Positions 15,690-24,509 of a stretch of 64,000 bases of DNA are shown here, in pieces. The position numbers were made by a program, and so were the translations under genes. Source of the DNA: Neobacillus piezotolerans (GTDB taxonomy: Bacteria > Bacillota > Bacilli > Bacillales > Cytobacillaceae); NCBI RefSeq assembly GCF_003362805.1, contig NZ_QNQT01000012.1, positions 1 through 64,000 on the forward strand. Reading direction: 5' to 3'. Every line of letters starts with the position of its first letter. The stretch's first letter is position 1. The notes under the pieces are model-generated. The model was not told the DNA's origin and did not search any database. It worked only from the letters and a program-made list of their open reading frames with translations.

Positions 15690-16376
15690 TTAATCTTCAT
15701 CGCTGCTATTCGTAAACATCCATAAATATTCGGCTAGTTGCAAGACAGATACAAGCGTCGCGGCCACATAAGTTAAAGCAGCGGCATTCAGTACCTTACC
15801 TGCCGATCTTTCTTCATTGTTTTTAATGAAGCCCAACTTAATCATGAAATCCTTTGCCCGCTTACTTGCGTTAAATTCAACAGGTAGAGTAATTACCTGA
15901 AAAGCAACAGCCGCACTAAACGCAATTATTCCCAACAACAATAACCCCGACAGTTTAAAAAAGAATCCACCAAGCAACAAAAAAGGTGCGACGCCTGAAG
16001 AGAAATTCACTACCGGAAATAGTTTGTGCCTTGCGACAAGCATCGGGTAGTTGGTTTTATCCTGAATGGCATGTCCGATTTCATGGCAGGCAACAGACTG
16101 GGCCGCCACAGAATTCCCAAAATATACAGGCTCCGATAATCGTACTACTTTAGATATCGGATCATAATGGTCAGTTAATGAACCCTTCACACATTCAATA
16201 CGTATATGCTGCAAGCCATTTTCGTCCAGCATCCGCCTTGCTGCCTCAGCCCCGGTCAAACCAGATGTTGCAGGAACATTCATATATTTGTTGAAAGTCC
16301 CTTTCACCCTGAATTGTGCCCAAAGGCTCAAACCGAAAGCCAGTAAAATTAGGATTGTCCATGGTGTAAAAAACAA
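15690..16376 (-). CDS. YugP-like membrane zinc metallopeptidase
   Basis: A 228-residue membrane protein with one N-terminal helix (residues 4-20), the zinc-binding HEIGH motif at 98-102, and three further hydrophobic segments near 120-160 and 200-220. It belongs to the YugP family of integral membrane peptidases whose substrate is unknown. The start is TTG 16376 with AGGAGAG upstream; the ATG within that region is in another frame. It is monocistronic. Confidence 0.88.
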   Translation of the reverse strand: MFFTPWTILILLAFGLSLWAQFRVKGTFNKYMNVPATSGLTGAEAARRMLDENGLQHIRIECVKGSLTDHYDPISKVVRLSEPVYFGNSVAAQSVACHEIGHAIQDKTNYPMLVARHKLFPVVNFSSGVAPFLLLGGFFFKLSGLLLLGIIAFSAAVAFQVITLPVEFNASKRAKDFMIKLGFIKNNEERSAGKVLNAAALTYVAATLVSVLQLAEYLWMFTNSSDED

Positions 16377-16490
16377 TGTTCATCTCTCCTTTAAGCATTT
16401 AGAACTGGTATATATACGGAGAACGACAGAAAAGGTTTCATAAAAATATTCTTTTAAAATAACAAAATGTCTTTTAAAAGGACTCAAATA

Positions 16491-16521
16491 GAAAAAAAGA
16501 TCCTAAGCCAATGGCTTAGGA
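16491..16521 (-). terminator. Terminator of the AI-2E family gene
   Basis: TCCTAAGCC and GGCTTAGGA pair around AAT and are followed on the minus strand by TCTTTTTTTC. The stop codon lies inside the stem. Confidence 0.85.
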
Positions 16522-17619
16522 CCCCACTTTTGCGATACTTTCCCTTTTTCTTGCCCTTAAGAATCTCACGAGGTTCAGGATGATTGTCTTTGTTACGGCA
16601 TAGGTTGGGACAGCAAGCACCATCCCCAACACCCCTGCCAGATTGCCAGCGGCCAATAATATAATGATAATCGTCGCCGGGTGTGTATCCAATGTCTTTC
16701 CCAAAATCATCGGGGAGAGGAGATTTCCCTCAATTTGCTGTGCGATCAGGATTACAACAATCACCAGTAAAGCTTTGGTTGGGGAATCAAAAAAAGCTAC
16801 CAGGACAGCCGGGGTTCCCCCTATGATTGGCCCCACATAGGGGATAATGTTTGTAAAAGCCACGATTAATGCCATGATTAGGGCATAGCGCAAATCGATG
16901 ATCATATAGCCGATAAATGCCAATGTCCCCACCGACAAGGCCACAATCACCTGTCCCTGGATATACGCCGACAGGGTTTCACCCGTCTCACGGAGAATCT
17001 TTAACCCTTCGTCCCGATAATCAATCGGAATAAACTTCGATACTGCTCTCGGGAAATTTTGCCCATCCTTAAACATGTAAAACAATAAAAACGGAACCGT
17101 TACTAGTATAATTACAATATTGGTAAGGATGCCAAAAAATCCCTTTAGCCCGTTTGTCAGGGTGTTTGGGAGTGTATTGGCAAATTCAATCAGCCGCTCC
17201 TTGCCTGTCTCAATCATTTTCTGCTGCTCTTTCTTAAAGCTTTCGAACTCGGACGACTGGACAACATCATAAATATAATCGCTGGTCTTGGCGGCAATGA
17301 CGGGAAGGTCATTAGCCAGCTCCGTTGCTTGCTTTGAAACAGCGGGAACCAAATTACTGATCACCAAAACGAGCAGTCCGGCAAACACGGCATATATGAT
17401 TAAAATGGATGCTGTCCTTGGAAGCTTCTTGCGTTCCAGAAAATTGACGACTGGATTCAGCAGGAAATAAAGGAAACCTGTAATCAATATGGGAAAGAAC
17501 ACGGTCGAAAAAAAGATCCCTATCGGTTTGAAAATAAACGAGATTTTCGTAGCAACAAAAATAATCGTCATAATAAGCAAAATTTGAATCAGCCAAAATT
17601 GCAATTTAGATTTAGACAA
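16516..17619 (-). CDS. AI-2E family transporter (YueF-like)
   Basis: A 367-residue integral membrane protein with two helices at 10-32 and 36-58, a soluble helical region near 90-160, and five or six helices after residue 160. The conserved late segments IIPYVGPIIGGTPAVLVAF and QQIEGNLLSPMILG are diagnostic of the family that includes TqsA and YueF. Members export small molecules or sodium; the name from autoinducer-2 does not fix the substrate. TTG 17619 with GAGGT upstream is the likely start. It is monocistronic. Confidence 0.9.
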   Translation of the reverse strand: MSKSKLQFWLIQILLIMTIIFVATKISFIFKPIGIFFSTVFFPILITGFLYFLLNPVVNFLERKKLPRTASILIIYAVFAGLLVLVISNLVPAVSKQATELANDLPVIAAKTSDYIYDVVQSSEFESFKKEQQKMIETGKERLIEFANTLPNTLTNGLKGFFGILTNIVIILVTVPFLLFYMFKDGQNFPRAVSKFIPIDYRDEGLKILRETGETLSAYIQGQVIVALSVGTLAFIGYMIIDLRYALIMALIVAFTNIIPYVGPIIGGTPAVLVAFFDSPTKALLVIVVILIAQQIEGNLLSPMILGKTLDTHPATIIIILLAAGNLAGVLGMVLAVPTYAVTKTIILNLVRFLRARKRESIAKVGS

Positions 17620-17720
17620 AGTATGTACCTCTTACATTCAATTTTGGTAAAAGTATATCAAACTCCAGGGCAGATACTCAAGATTAATTGTTCGATGGAA
17701 TAATTCCTGCTCTGCATGGC

Positions 17721-17996
17721 CTAATAGAGGGTACAAACCTTTAAACAATTTTCAAATCTTCCCGCTATGAATTCCGCATCGTTCCCCACCCCAAGCAGCA
17801 GAGCGGAACCTCTTGTATACTGCCAGTGCAAACCAATGAAGTAAAGAACTTGTAATACCCCTTTGATGTATAGGCAGCCCCTTTTCATAAAAACATGTGG
17901 AATGTGAATCCAGCTATAGTCCGACTTAAATCCCGTCGACCAAATGACATTGCTTAACCACTCTAATAGTATATTCCATAATTGCCCTATATTCAA
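17721..17996 (-). pseudogene. Remnant of a CzcO-like flavin monooxygenase
   Basis: The translated frame of 91 residues contains VIWSTGFKSDYSWIHIP, YFIGLHWQYTRGSALL and GVGNDAEFIAGR, which match the C-terminal third of NAD(P)/FAD-dependent monooxygenases of the CzcO/FMO type (usually 350 residues or more). The N-terminal FAD and NADPH sites are absent and no ribosome binding site precedes the frame. The middle (KRGCLYIKGVLQ) looks corrupted relative to the family. It is most simply a decaying fragment. Confidence 0.75.
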
Positions 17997-18077
17997 ATAT
18001 TCATTTGAATGTTAAAACAAGAAATTCCGGTTTTGTTTCTCCGCATTTGTGTTCAACAATCAACCCATTAATCAAAA

Positions 18078-18103
18078 GAAAAGGCAGCATTTCACATGCT
18101 GCC
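18078..18103 (-). terminator. Terminator of spoVR
   Basis: GGCAGCAT and ATGCTGCC pair around TTCAC, with TTTTCTTTTG following on the minus strand. Confidence 0.85.
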
Positions 18104-18113
18104 CCCATCCCCG

Positions 18114-19529
18114 CTATAAATATTTTCGATGCACACCCTTCCCGTCATACGTGAACAGCATGCCCCTCTCTTCAATCATCGTTTCAATATGGACTGTCCT
18201 GCCCCAAAGCTGATAAATGTATGGAAGCACCTTTTCCAGATACTTCACATCGAGTTCGATTCCTTCAAACCAGTGTTTCAAGTAAAGCTCGCCGTTTTTC
18301 ATATAATCCCCGTCGTTGACTGTAATGTACGGGAAGCCGCCATTGACGCGCATGCTGACTAGCCGGTCGCGGACCTTCTCCCACTCCTTGTCGACAATCT
18401 TGTACTCCTTCCCCTGCTTCTGGAACAAATACATATCTTCACTCATGACAAGGTCCTTGGTCAGATAATTCCTCAGGAATGAAATGTCCGAATCCATCTC
18501 CCTTACTTCGAACATTTTCTCCCGGCCGGTACCAGGCTTGACTCCGCGGCGTTTCATTTCATCGGTCGGATTATTGTAGCGCTCTTCAATGTCTTCAAAA
18601 ATCTTGATGCCCAAATAATACGGGTTGATTCCCGTTTTCGAAGGCTGGACGACCCCGGCGTTCAGCTTGGCGAATTCAATGGCTTCCGAGCTTGTCAAAT
18701 CCATCTCGCGGATAATCCGCTGGTGCCAGTAGGATGCCCAGCCTTCGTTCATGATTTTCGTCTCAAGCTGAGGCCAGAAATAAAGCATTTCCTCCCTCAT
18801 CATCGTCAGGATGTCGCGCTGCCAAGGCTCAAGCTCCCTGCTGTACGTTTCAATGAATAGGAGTAGATCCTTTTCGGGCTTCGGAGGGAATTTCCTGGCC
18901 CTGTTTTTATTTTTCTGTTTATTTGATGGCTTGTCATCAAGCTTCCAAAGATCATCATAAGGGCTTGGCGGCCGATCCTGGCTTTCCTCTTCTTCCTCAT
19001 CTTCCATTGACCAGGAAAGCTTCGGCCGCATAAGGGACGGGTCGATGTGTTCATCGATAGCCAGGACGGCATCGAGGAATGTTTCCACTTCTTTTTTTCC
19101 ATGCGTGATTTCGTAATTGCGGACTCGTTCCGCGGTAGCAGCCATGCTTTCTACCATATCCCGCTTTGTATTTTGGAAACGGACATTGTTCTTGAAGAAA
19201 TCGCAGTGGGCCAGGACATGGGCAACAATCAATTTATTCTGGATCAAGCTGTTGCTGTCGAGAAGGAAGGCGTAACAGGGATCTGAATTAATGACCAGTT
19301 CATAAATCTTGCTGAGGCCAAGGTCATACTGAAGCTTCATCTTGTAAAACTGTTTCCCAAAGCTCCAGTGTGAAAAACGGGTCGGCATTCCGTAGGCGCC
19401 AAACGTATAGATGATATCGGCCGGGCAAATTTCGTACCGCATCGGATAAAAGTCAAGGCCGAAGCCGCTAGCGATTTCCGTAATTTCGCCAATCGCTCGC
19501 TCCAGCTCTTTCCTGTCCTCGCTGTTCAT
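18114..19529 (-). CDS. spoVR: SpoVR family protein
   Basis: A 471-residue soluble protein of the SpoVR family, about the length of the B. subtilis homologue that is needed for normal spore cortex formation. Recognisable segments are [24 protein letters not shown]-like [12 protein letters not shown], and [12 protein letters not shown], with many conserved His and Glu in the first 330 residues. A Lys/Pro-rich acidic linker lies around 190-240. ATG 19529 follows AAAAGGGGGAA. A CATACATT box at 19559-19566 on the minus strand resembles a sigma-E -10 element. Its biochemical activity is not established. Confidence 0.94.
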   Translation of the reverse strand: MNSEDRKELERAIGEITEIASGFGLDFYPMRYEICPADIIYTFGAYGMPTRFSHWSFGKQFYKMKLQYDLGLSKIYELVINSDPCYAFLLDSNSLIQNKLIVAHVLAHCDFFKNNVRFQNTKRDMVESMAATAERVRNYEITHGKKEVETFLDAVLAIDEHIDPSLMRPKLSWSMEDEEEEESQDRPPSPYDDLWKLDDKPSNKQKNKNRARKFPPKPEKDLLLFIETYSRELEPWQRDILTMMREEMLYFWPQLETKIMNEGWASYWHQRIIREMDLTSSEAIEFAKLNAGVVQPSKTGINPYYLGIKIFEDIEERYNNPTDEMKRRGVKPGTGREKMFEVREMDSDISFLRNYLTKDLVMSEDMYLFQKQGKEYKIVDKEWEKVRDRLVSMRVNGGFPYITVNDGDYMKNGELYLKHWFEGIELDVKYLEKVLPYIYQLWGRTVHIETMIEERGMLFTYDGKGVHRKYL

Positions 19530-19558
19530 ATGGCTATTCCCCCTTTTCCTCTTACAAC

Positions 19559-19566
19559 AATGTATG
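19559..19566 (-). promoter_or_regulatory. Candidate sigma-E -10 box of spoVR
   Basis: CATACATT on the minus strand, 30 bases before the start codon, matches the -10 of mother-cell sigma-E promoters. The -35 match is poor, so this is tentative. Confidence 0.4.
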
Positions 19567-19610
19567 AACATACTGGGGGGATAGTTGTATTCTTTTTAAA
19601 AAAATCCCAG

Positions 19611-19645
19611 AAAAAAAGTGTGAAAGCAAATGCTTTACACACTTT
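19611..19645 (-). terminator. Terminator of the MFS exporter gene
   Basis: AAAGTGTG.AAAGCA pairs with TGCTTT.CACACTTT with one offset base, and TTTTTTTC follows on the minus strand. Confidence 0.8.
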
Positions 19646-19653
19646 GGCAGGCG

Positions 19654-21180
19654 TTACATAGAGGCACGCTTTTCCCTGTTTACTTCTACCCGCGCATTCC
19701 CCATAAAAAAGATTGTTATGGCGGCAACCGCAATGGGAATCATTGTAAGCAGGAATATAAACGTTATCGAGTCCGACATGGCGTTCACGATGATTTCAAG
19801 GATGTTGCCGGGAATTCTCGCCCTTCCTTCCCCGCTGAAAATCTCCCGGGGGTCGTTCATGTTCATCATCGGATTGCCAGTACCGGCACCCGGAAACGCA
19901 GAAAACGCCTTTTCTAGCTTATTGGTAAAAACATGTGTTTGAATGGTGCCGAAAATCGTGACTCCCAGTGTCATGCCGAACGAACGGAGAAACGAGTTCG
20001 TTGAGTTGGCCGATCCCCGGTATTGGAAGGCCAGGTTATTGATGGAGGCGGCCGGAAGAAGCGAAAAGGAAAATCCTGTTCCAAACCCGACAATCACCAT
20101 ATAAATCGTTAAAAGAATTCTTGAAGTGTCGGGAGTCATCGTGCTTAACAAAAACATGCCTGCAGCATAAGCGATGATGGAGACAAACATTAGGTTCTTA
20201 AAGCTTGTTTTCGTTTGGAATATCCCGCCGATTATGCTTCCCGCGACTGACCCGAGCATCATCGGAGTCAGGATGAAACCGGCGTTAGTGGCCGACCCTC
20301 CATACACAGCCTGCACAAAGATTGGAATGAATACTGCAAGGATAATGAACGTGCCCCCGTACAGGAAAGCAAGGATTTGCGAAGTGGCGAACAGGCGGTT
20401 TTTGAACATCCAAAAAGAAATGATTGGCTCTTCAGCTTTACGCTCAATAAGAAAGAAGGCGATAATAAATACGGCAAAGACCGTGAACAAGCCAATAATT
20501 TGACCTGAATCCCAACCATACTCCTTTCCGCCCAACTCCAATGCGAACATGAGCGCCACAACGGCCACAACAAGCGTAATGGCCCCCCACCAATCTACCG
20601 TTTGCTGGTTATGCTCAAGTGACTCCTTGTAATAAAAAGAGATTAAAGCCAGTGAAACGAGCCCGATAGGAAGGTTAATATAGAAAACCCAATGCCAGCC
20701 GATTGAATCGGTAATGAATGCGCCAAGCAGCGGCCCTAGGACGCTGGATAAACCGAAAACCGCGCCTAACAGCCCGGTCATCTTCCCCCGGTTTTCCGGA
20801 GGGAAAATATCAAAGACGATCGTAAAGGATATCGGAAGAAGCGCTCCCCCTCCAATTCCCTGAATCGCGCGAAAAATAATCAACTGGTCCATTGTTTGGG
20901 CCAGACCGCATAAGCTTGATCCGATTAGGAATACTACTAATCCAAATATAAAAAACCTTTTCCTGCCATACATATCGGACAATTTCCCGTATATCGGCAT
21001 CCCCGCCATTACGGCTACCATATAGGAGGCAGTTACCCACACAAACTTGTCAAACCCGCCGAGGTTTGAGACAATTGTCCCCATTGCAGTTGCGACAATC
21101 GTATTATCCATCGCGGCCATTAAAATTCCGAGCAATAACCCCGTAACAACCAGTTTAAGATTATTTTCCTTAACCACCAT
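19654..21180 (-). CDS. MFS drug exporter, DHA2 (EmrB/QacA) type
   Basis: A 508-residue protein with about 14 membrane helices. Motif C-like and motif A features are visible: MDNTIVATAMGTI near 25-37 (motif D1), GKLSDMYGRKR in the first cytoplasmic loop, and GPLLGAFITD in helix 5. DHA2 transporters export drugs and other hydrophobic compounds with protons. ATG 21180 follows GGGGAGG by nine bases. No regulator adjoins it, so the substrate is unknown. Confidence 0.92.
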   Translation of the reverse strand: MVVKENNLKLVVTGLLLGILMAAMDNTIVATAMGTIVSNLGGFDKFVWVTASYMVAVMAGMPIYGKLSDMYGRKRFFIFGLVVFLIGSSLCGLAQTMDQLIIFRAIQGIGGGALLPISFTIVFDIFPPENRGKMTGLLGAVFGLSSVLGPLLGAFITDSIGWHWVFYINLPIGLVSLALISFYYKESLEHNQQTVDWWGAITLVVAVVALMFALELGGKEYGWDSGQIIGLFTVFAVFIIAFFLIERKAEEPIISFWMFKNRLFATSQILAFLYGGTFIILAVFIPIFVQAVYGGSATNAGFILTPMMLGSVAGSIIGGIFQTKTSFKNLMFVSIIAYAAGMFLLSTMTPDTSRILLTIYMVIVGFGTGFSFSLLPAASINNLAFQYRGSANSTNSFLRSFGMTLGVTIFGTIQTHVFTNKLEKAFSAFPGAGTGNPMMNMNDPREIFSGEGRARIPGNILEIIVNAMSDSITFIFLLTMIPIAVAAITIFFMGNARVEVNREKRASM

Positions 21181-21695
21181 GCGTGTTCCGCCTCCCCTCA
21201 TACTTTTACCTTCTAGCACTCTTCAGCTTAAGCTTATTATGGAAATAAAGACCATGAAAAATTAACTGACTTCATGAATATAATTGAAGTTCCAATCTTC
21301 TGTCAAAGTTTTTTCAACGGTTCTTTTGAAAGGGGAATTTATTACGGAATAGGGAGTGGAAGCAATCCATTTTACATACAATGGATATGCTGGAGGATGC
21401 CTCAAGATGAGTCATAGTGGTTTTTAGATGATCAGTCCTTACCGAGGCAGGTGAATTTCCGACCGATATAAAACGGTCTTTGCAAAGATTCTCAACACCG
21501 TCTCAGATGGATTCCCAACGTAAAAAGGAAGTTCTAAAGACAGCTTCAGGAGGTTTTAAAACGTAAAACGGTCTTTATAGATGTTCTAAAGACCGTTCCA
21601 GCTGATTTTCAACATGAAACGGTCATAACTGCAATTTTCTATAGGTCAATAAGGAGCAACAGCATACATCGGCCATATCCTATCCTGGCGCCTTC
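21181..21695. other. Long intergenic region with degenerate repeats
   Basis: About 515 bases between two minus-strand genes. Its middle, 21432-21636, is made of imperfect tandem copies described separately. The remainder, including 21220-21430, shows no gene. Confidence 0.6.
21432..21636. repeat. Degenerate tandem repeat, about 43-57 bp units
   Basis: Four diverged copies start near 21432, 21489, 21532 and 21584. Shared elements are TTCTAAAGAC or TTCTCAACAC at the start, a CAG-containing middle, and AACGTAAAACGGTC or ACATGAAACGGTC at the end. AACGGTCTTT occurs twice and its complement AAAGACCGTT once, so parts can pair. There is no open frame and no cas gene nearby. Confidence 0.7.
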
Positions 21696-22010
21696 TTATC
21701 TTTCCGGCTCTACCTTCAACGTAAGAAGTTTAGCCGCAGTTAAACTATGTGTAATGATTACCCTGACATAAAAAGATTTGCCCTTCTCCTCAACTTTGAA
21801 GCGGAACGTATCGGCAACATCCGATTGATTCACTTTAGACCGGCCAAGGTACTCATACTCCCTGATTGGGTCGCCCGGATAGTCGGCGTTGACAATCGCC
21901 ATAGCCATCCTTCCATATTTTTCATAGTGTGGTTGTTGCGCTTCAATTTGATCCGGCTGTATCGCCATGAATGCCAGGACGGCAATAAGTACTGCAACCA
22001 ATTTTTTCAT
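21696..22010 (-). CDS. Secreted DUF3889 family protein
   Basis: A 104-residue protein with a signal peptide (MKKLVAVLIAVLAFMA, likely cleaved after IEA near residue 24) and a mature domain starting YGRMAMAIVNADYPGDPI, typical of the small DUF3889 family of Bacillus. ATG 22010 has AGGAAAGGG upstream. The family has no known function. It is monocistronic and divergent from the yhdB-like gene. Confidence 0.75.
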   Translation of the reverse strand: MKKLVAVLIAVLAFMAIQPDQIEAQQPHYEKYGRMAMAIVNADYPGDPIREYEYLGRSKVNQSDVADTFRFKVEEKGKSFYVRVIITHSLTAAKLLTLKVEPER

Positions 22011-22201
22011 TTTCAGCAGCCCTTTCCTCTTTTCTCAATGTGTAGTGTGGCTCGGAGAAAAAATTCCTATGCATCAAGTTGTGATTCTTATCCTGGCAGT
22101 TGTTACAAAGCCTTGCAAACAGCCATCTCCAACATTTTCAGCGTAAACTTTCTCTTAGAACTCCATACACTAATTTCAACTCCTAGCAGGGAGGAGAAAA
22201 A

Positions 22202-22456
22202 ATGAATAAACTGGATTACGACAGGGCGCTGTATTATATCCACCGCTCCCAATGGGACAATCTTCTGATCCTTATGGTTCGGACACGGGACCATTTTCTT
22301 GCAAAAAAAATCGAGCAATTTCTCCATGCGTACCATTTCGAGCATGACTATTCAGTACTTGAGAAAAAGCTCTATTCCTTGCTCCGCTATATCGACCATG
22401 CGGCTGAAATGCCCAAAGGCACACCGCAAGAGCTGCCGGCTTACAGCTTTTCCTGA
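22202..22456 (+). CDS. yhdB: YhdB-like small conserved protein
   Basis: An 84-residue soluble protein rich in Tyr, His and Leu, beginning MNKLDYDRALYYIHRSQW, behind GGGAGGAG. Sequence and position next to a yhcYZ-like pair match B. subtilis yhdB, which also lies beside yhcYZ. No function is known. A strong terminator follows. Confidence 0.75.
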   Translation: MNKLDYDRALYYIHRSQWDNLLILMVRTRDHFLAKKIEQFLHAYHFEHDYSVLEKKLYSLLRYIDHAAEMPKGTPQELPAYSFS

Positions 22457-22490
22457 CACGTTCAGGCGAATTCCACCATCATTAATGAAA

Positions 22491-22517
22491 AGCACGGCCT
22501 CCCCGGCCGTGCTCTTT
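22491..22517. terminator. Terminator between yhdB-like and yhcZ-like genes
   Basis: AGCACGGCC and GGCCGTGCT pair around TCCCC, followed by CTTTTT on the plus strand. Confidence 0.9.
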
Positions 22518-22560
22518 TTACATAAAGTGCTTCGGATAGCATCGATTTCACTCAAAACAC

Positions 22561-23205
22561 TTACTCGCTGACCAGCCCGTTCTTGACTGCGTAGAGGGCC
22601 GCCTGGGTCCTGTCTGCCAGCTCAAGCTTTGCGAGGATGCTTGAAACATGGGTCTTGACCGTTTTTTCTGTAATAAAAAGGGAAGAAGAAATTTCTTTGT
22701 TGCTCTTTCCGCTTGCGATTTCTTTTAGGACTTCCATTTCCCTTTTTGTCAGCTCACTTAGCAGTTTCCTCGCATCCCTTTTGCTTCCCGAAAGTTGTGA
22801 TAGCAGCTGGGACGTCGCTTTTGGATGGAGCTGATTCTCTCCCGCGCAAAGCCTTCGAATTGAAGCTGCGAGCTCATCGGGTTCGATGTCCTTCAGCTGA
22901 TAGCCTGTCGCGCCCGCCTCAATGGCAGGAATTACATGGTTTTGATCGGAAAAGCTTGTCAGGATCATGATTTTCATTTCGGGCTGGCTTTCTTTTATTT
23001 TTTCAGTCGCGCTGATTCCATCCATCACCGGCATATCCAGGTCCATCAAAATGATGTCCGGATTCAATTCGGCCGCCATGGCCACGGCTTCCTGCCCGTT
23101 TTTTGCTTCCCCGGCGATTTCGAAATCCTCCTGGGTTTTTAAGAAAAAAGCAAGCCCCCTTCGAACGATATTATGGTCATCGGCAATTAAGATTCGAATC
23201 CCCAT
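22561..23205 (-). CDS. yhcZ: LuxR-family response regulator, YhcZ-like
   Basis: A 214-residue two-domain regulator. The receiver domain has the acidic pair in IADDHN near residue 8-12, phosphoacceptor Asp55 in ILMDLDMP and Lys in YQLKD near 105. The C-terminal helix-turn-helix is of the LuxR/GerE type (LTKREMEVLKEIASGKSNKE, then SSLFITEKTVKTHVSSILAK). ATG 23205 follows GGGGAGAGG; an earlier in-frame start is inside that site. It is encoded 14 bases after its kinase and closely resembles B. subtilis YhcZ. Confidence 0.93.
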   Translation of the reverse strand: MGIRILIADDHNIVRRGLAFFLKTQEDFEIAGEAKNGQEAVAMAAELNPDIILMDLDMPVMDGISATEKIKESQPEMKIMILTSFSDQNHVIPAIEAGATGYQLKDIEPDELAASIRRLCAGENQLHPKATSQLLSQLSGSKRDARKLLSELTKREMEVLKEIASGKSNKEISSSLFITEKTVKTHVSSILAKLELADRTQAALYAVKNGLVSE

Positions 23206-23219
23206 TTCCTCTCCCCTTT

Positions 23220-24338
23220 TCAAACCGGAATTTGGGCTGCCAGCTCTGTTCCCTGCCCTACCGCGCTTACGATACGCAATTGGCCTCCTAGCGCTTCCAC
23301 CCGATCCTTCATGCTCTTTAGCCCGAGTGATGGCAGCTCATTCCCCTCTAAATAATGGAATCCACAGCCCGGGTCACTAATTTCAAGCGTAAGACATTTT
23401 TGTTTAACGGTTATTTTTATTGAGATTTTTGTTTGCCCTGAATGCTTTTTGCAATTCGCCATTGATTCCTGGCCGATCCGCCAAATGGCTTCTTCAATTT
23501 TCCCCGGGAGGTTCAGGACCCCTTTCACCTGGATGTCCAGTTCCAGTCCAAGCATTTGGGCATATCCACGGAGCGCGCTGACGATTCCGTTCTCTAGTCC
23601 CTGGGGACGCAATTGCCAAATCAGGGCCCTCATTTCATTCAATGCTTCCTGCGTAAGCTCCTGTATGTACGCAAAAGTCTCCCTCACCTCATCGGATTTT
23701 GCCATGGAAGCCCCGCCTTTTGCCGTCAGGCTGACCGAGAACAGCAGCTGGTTTACGGAATCGTGCAAATCCCTTGCAAGCCTGTTCCGTTCCGCGGTGA
23801 GGGCAAGTTCCCGTTCCTGCCGGGCAAGCTCAATCCGCTTCAATGATGTACCAATCTGAAGCGCAACCGATTCAAGGAGCGCCAATTCCTCTTGGTCAAA
23901 ATGCAATTTGTTCGGGGAGCCGACATTCAAAATTCCAAATCTTTCATCCCCGGCCCGTAAAGGAACCGTTGCGTGATGCGTGAGTTCCCCGGTGTCACCA
24001 AGATTATTTATGATTGCATCTTCAAGCCTTTTGCATTCCATGATGTTTGTTGCTTTCGAAAGCCTGCCATTCCTGTACTTTTCAATACACCAGCATTCCC
24101 CCGCGCACATTGGGGCAAAATTCGAGCGGGATAGCGCTTCGGGGAGATTCTTCTTTGCAGCGAGCCTATAGGTACCATCCCCGCCAATCAAAAAGATCCA
24201 GCCGGATTTAAGCCCCGTTACGCCAAGCAATTTTTCCAAAACATCCGATAGGATTTCATCTGTTTCCGTACCTTTATTCAACAGCTCGGCAATTTCCTTT
24301 AAAATGCCAAGCTCCTGCAATCTTGACTCCGCCTCCAT
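23220..24338 (-). CDS. yhcY: GAF-domain histidine kinase, YhcY-like
   Basis: A 372-residue cytosolic kinase: N-terminal GAF domain (about 20-170), a short coiled segment, the HisKA_3 motif ERNRLARDLHDSVNQLLFS with His192, and an HATPase domain with DPGCGFH and LGLKSMKDRV. No membrane segment is present. The GAF domain carries Cys78, Cys82, Cys84 and Cys102 (MCAGECWC, MECKRL). Related AirS/YhcS of Staphylococcus uses such cysteines for a redox-active Fe-S cluster, so oxygen or redox sensing is likely. ATG 24338 is chosen because GGGGGAA lies before it; the frame is open further upstream. Confidence 0.92.
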   Translation of the reverse strand: MEAESRLQELGILKEIAELLNKGTETDEILSDVLEKLLGVTGLKSGWIFLIGGDGTYRLAAKKNLPEALSRSNFAPMCAGECWCIEKYRNGRLSKATNIMECKRLEDAIINNLGDTGELTHHATVPLRAGDERFGILNVGSPNKLHFDQEELALLESVALQIGTSLKRIELARQERELALTAERNRLARDLHDSVNQLLFSVSLTAKGGASMAKSDEVRETFAYIQELTQEALNEMRALIWQLRPQGLENGIVSALRGYAQMLGLELDIQVKGVLNLPGKIEEAIWRIGQESMANCKKHSGQTKISIKITVKQKCLTLEISDPGCGFHYLEGNELPSLGLKSMKDRVEALGGQLRIVSAVGQGTELAAQIPV

Positions 24339-24509
24339 CCGATTTCCCCCGCCACCGTTTTCTTTCATTATACATTTTTGAGAATAGTTTGCATTGGCCA
24401 ATTGTCCGGGTAAGGCTACGACAAAAGTCGGAAGCTTTTTAAAGCATGGGGGTACAACTAAACAAGGACGAAAAACCCGGCAAGCCATTCAGGCCGCCGG
24501 GTGAGTCCA

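Noticed and set aside
21432-21636. Possible CRISPR array
   Set aside because: The units are imperfect, spacing varies (43-57 bases), there are no conserved repeat-spacer boundaries and no cas genes.
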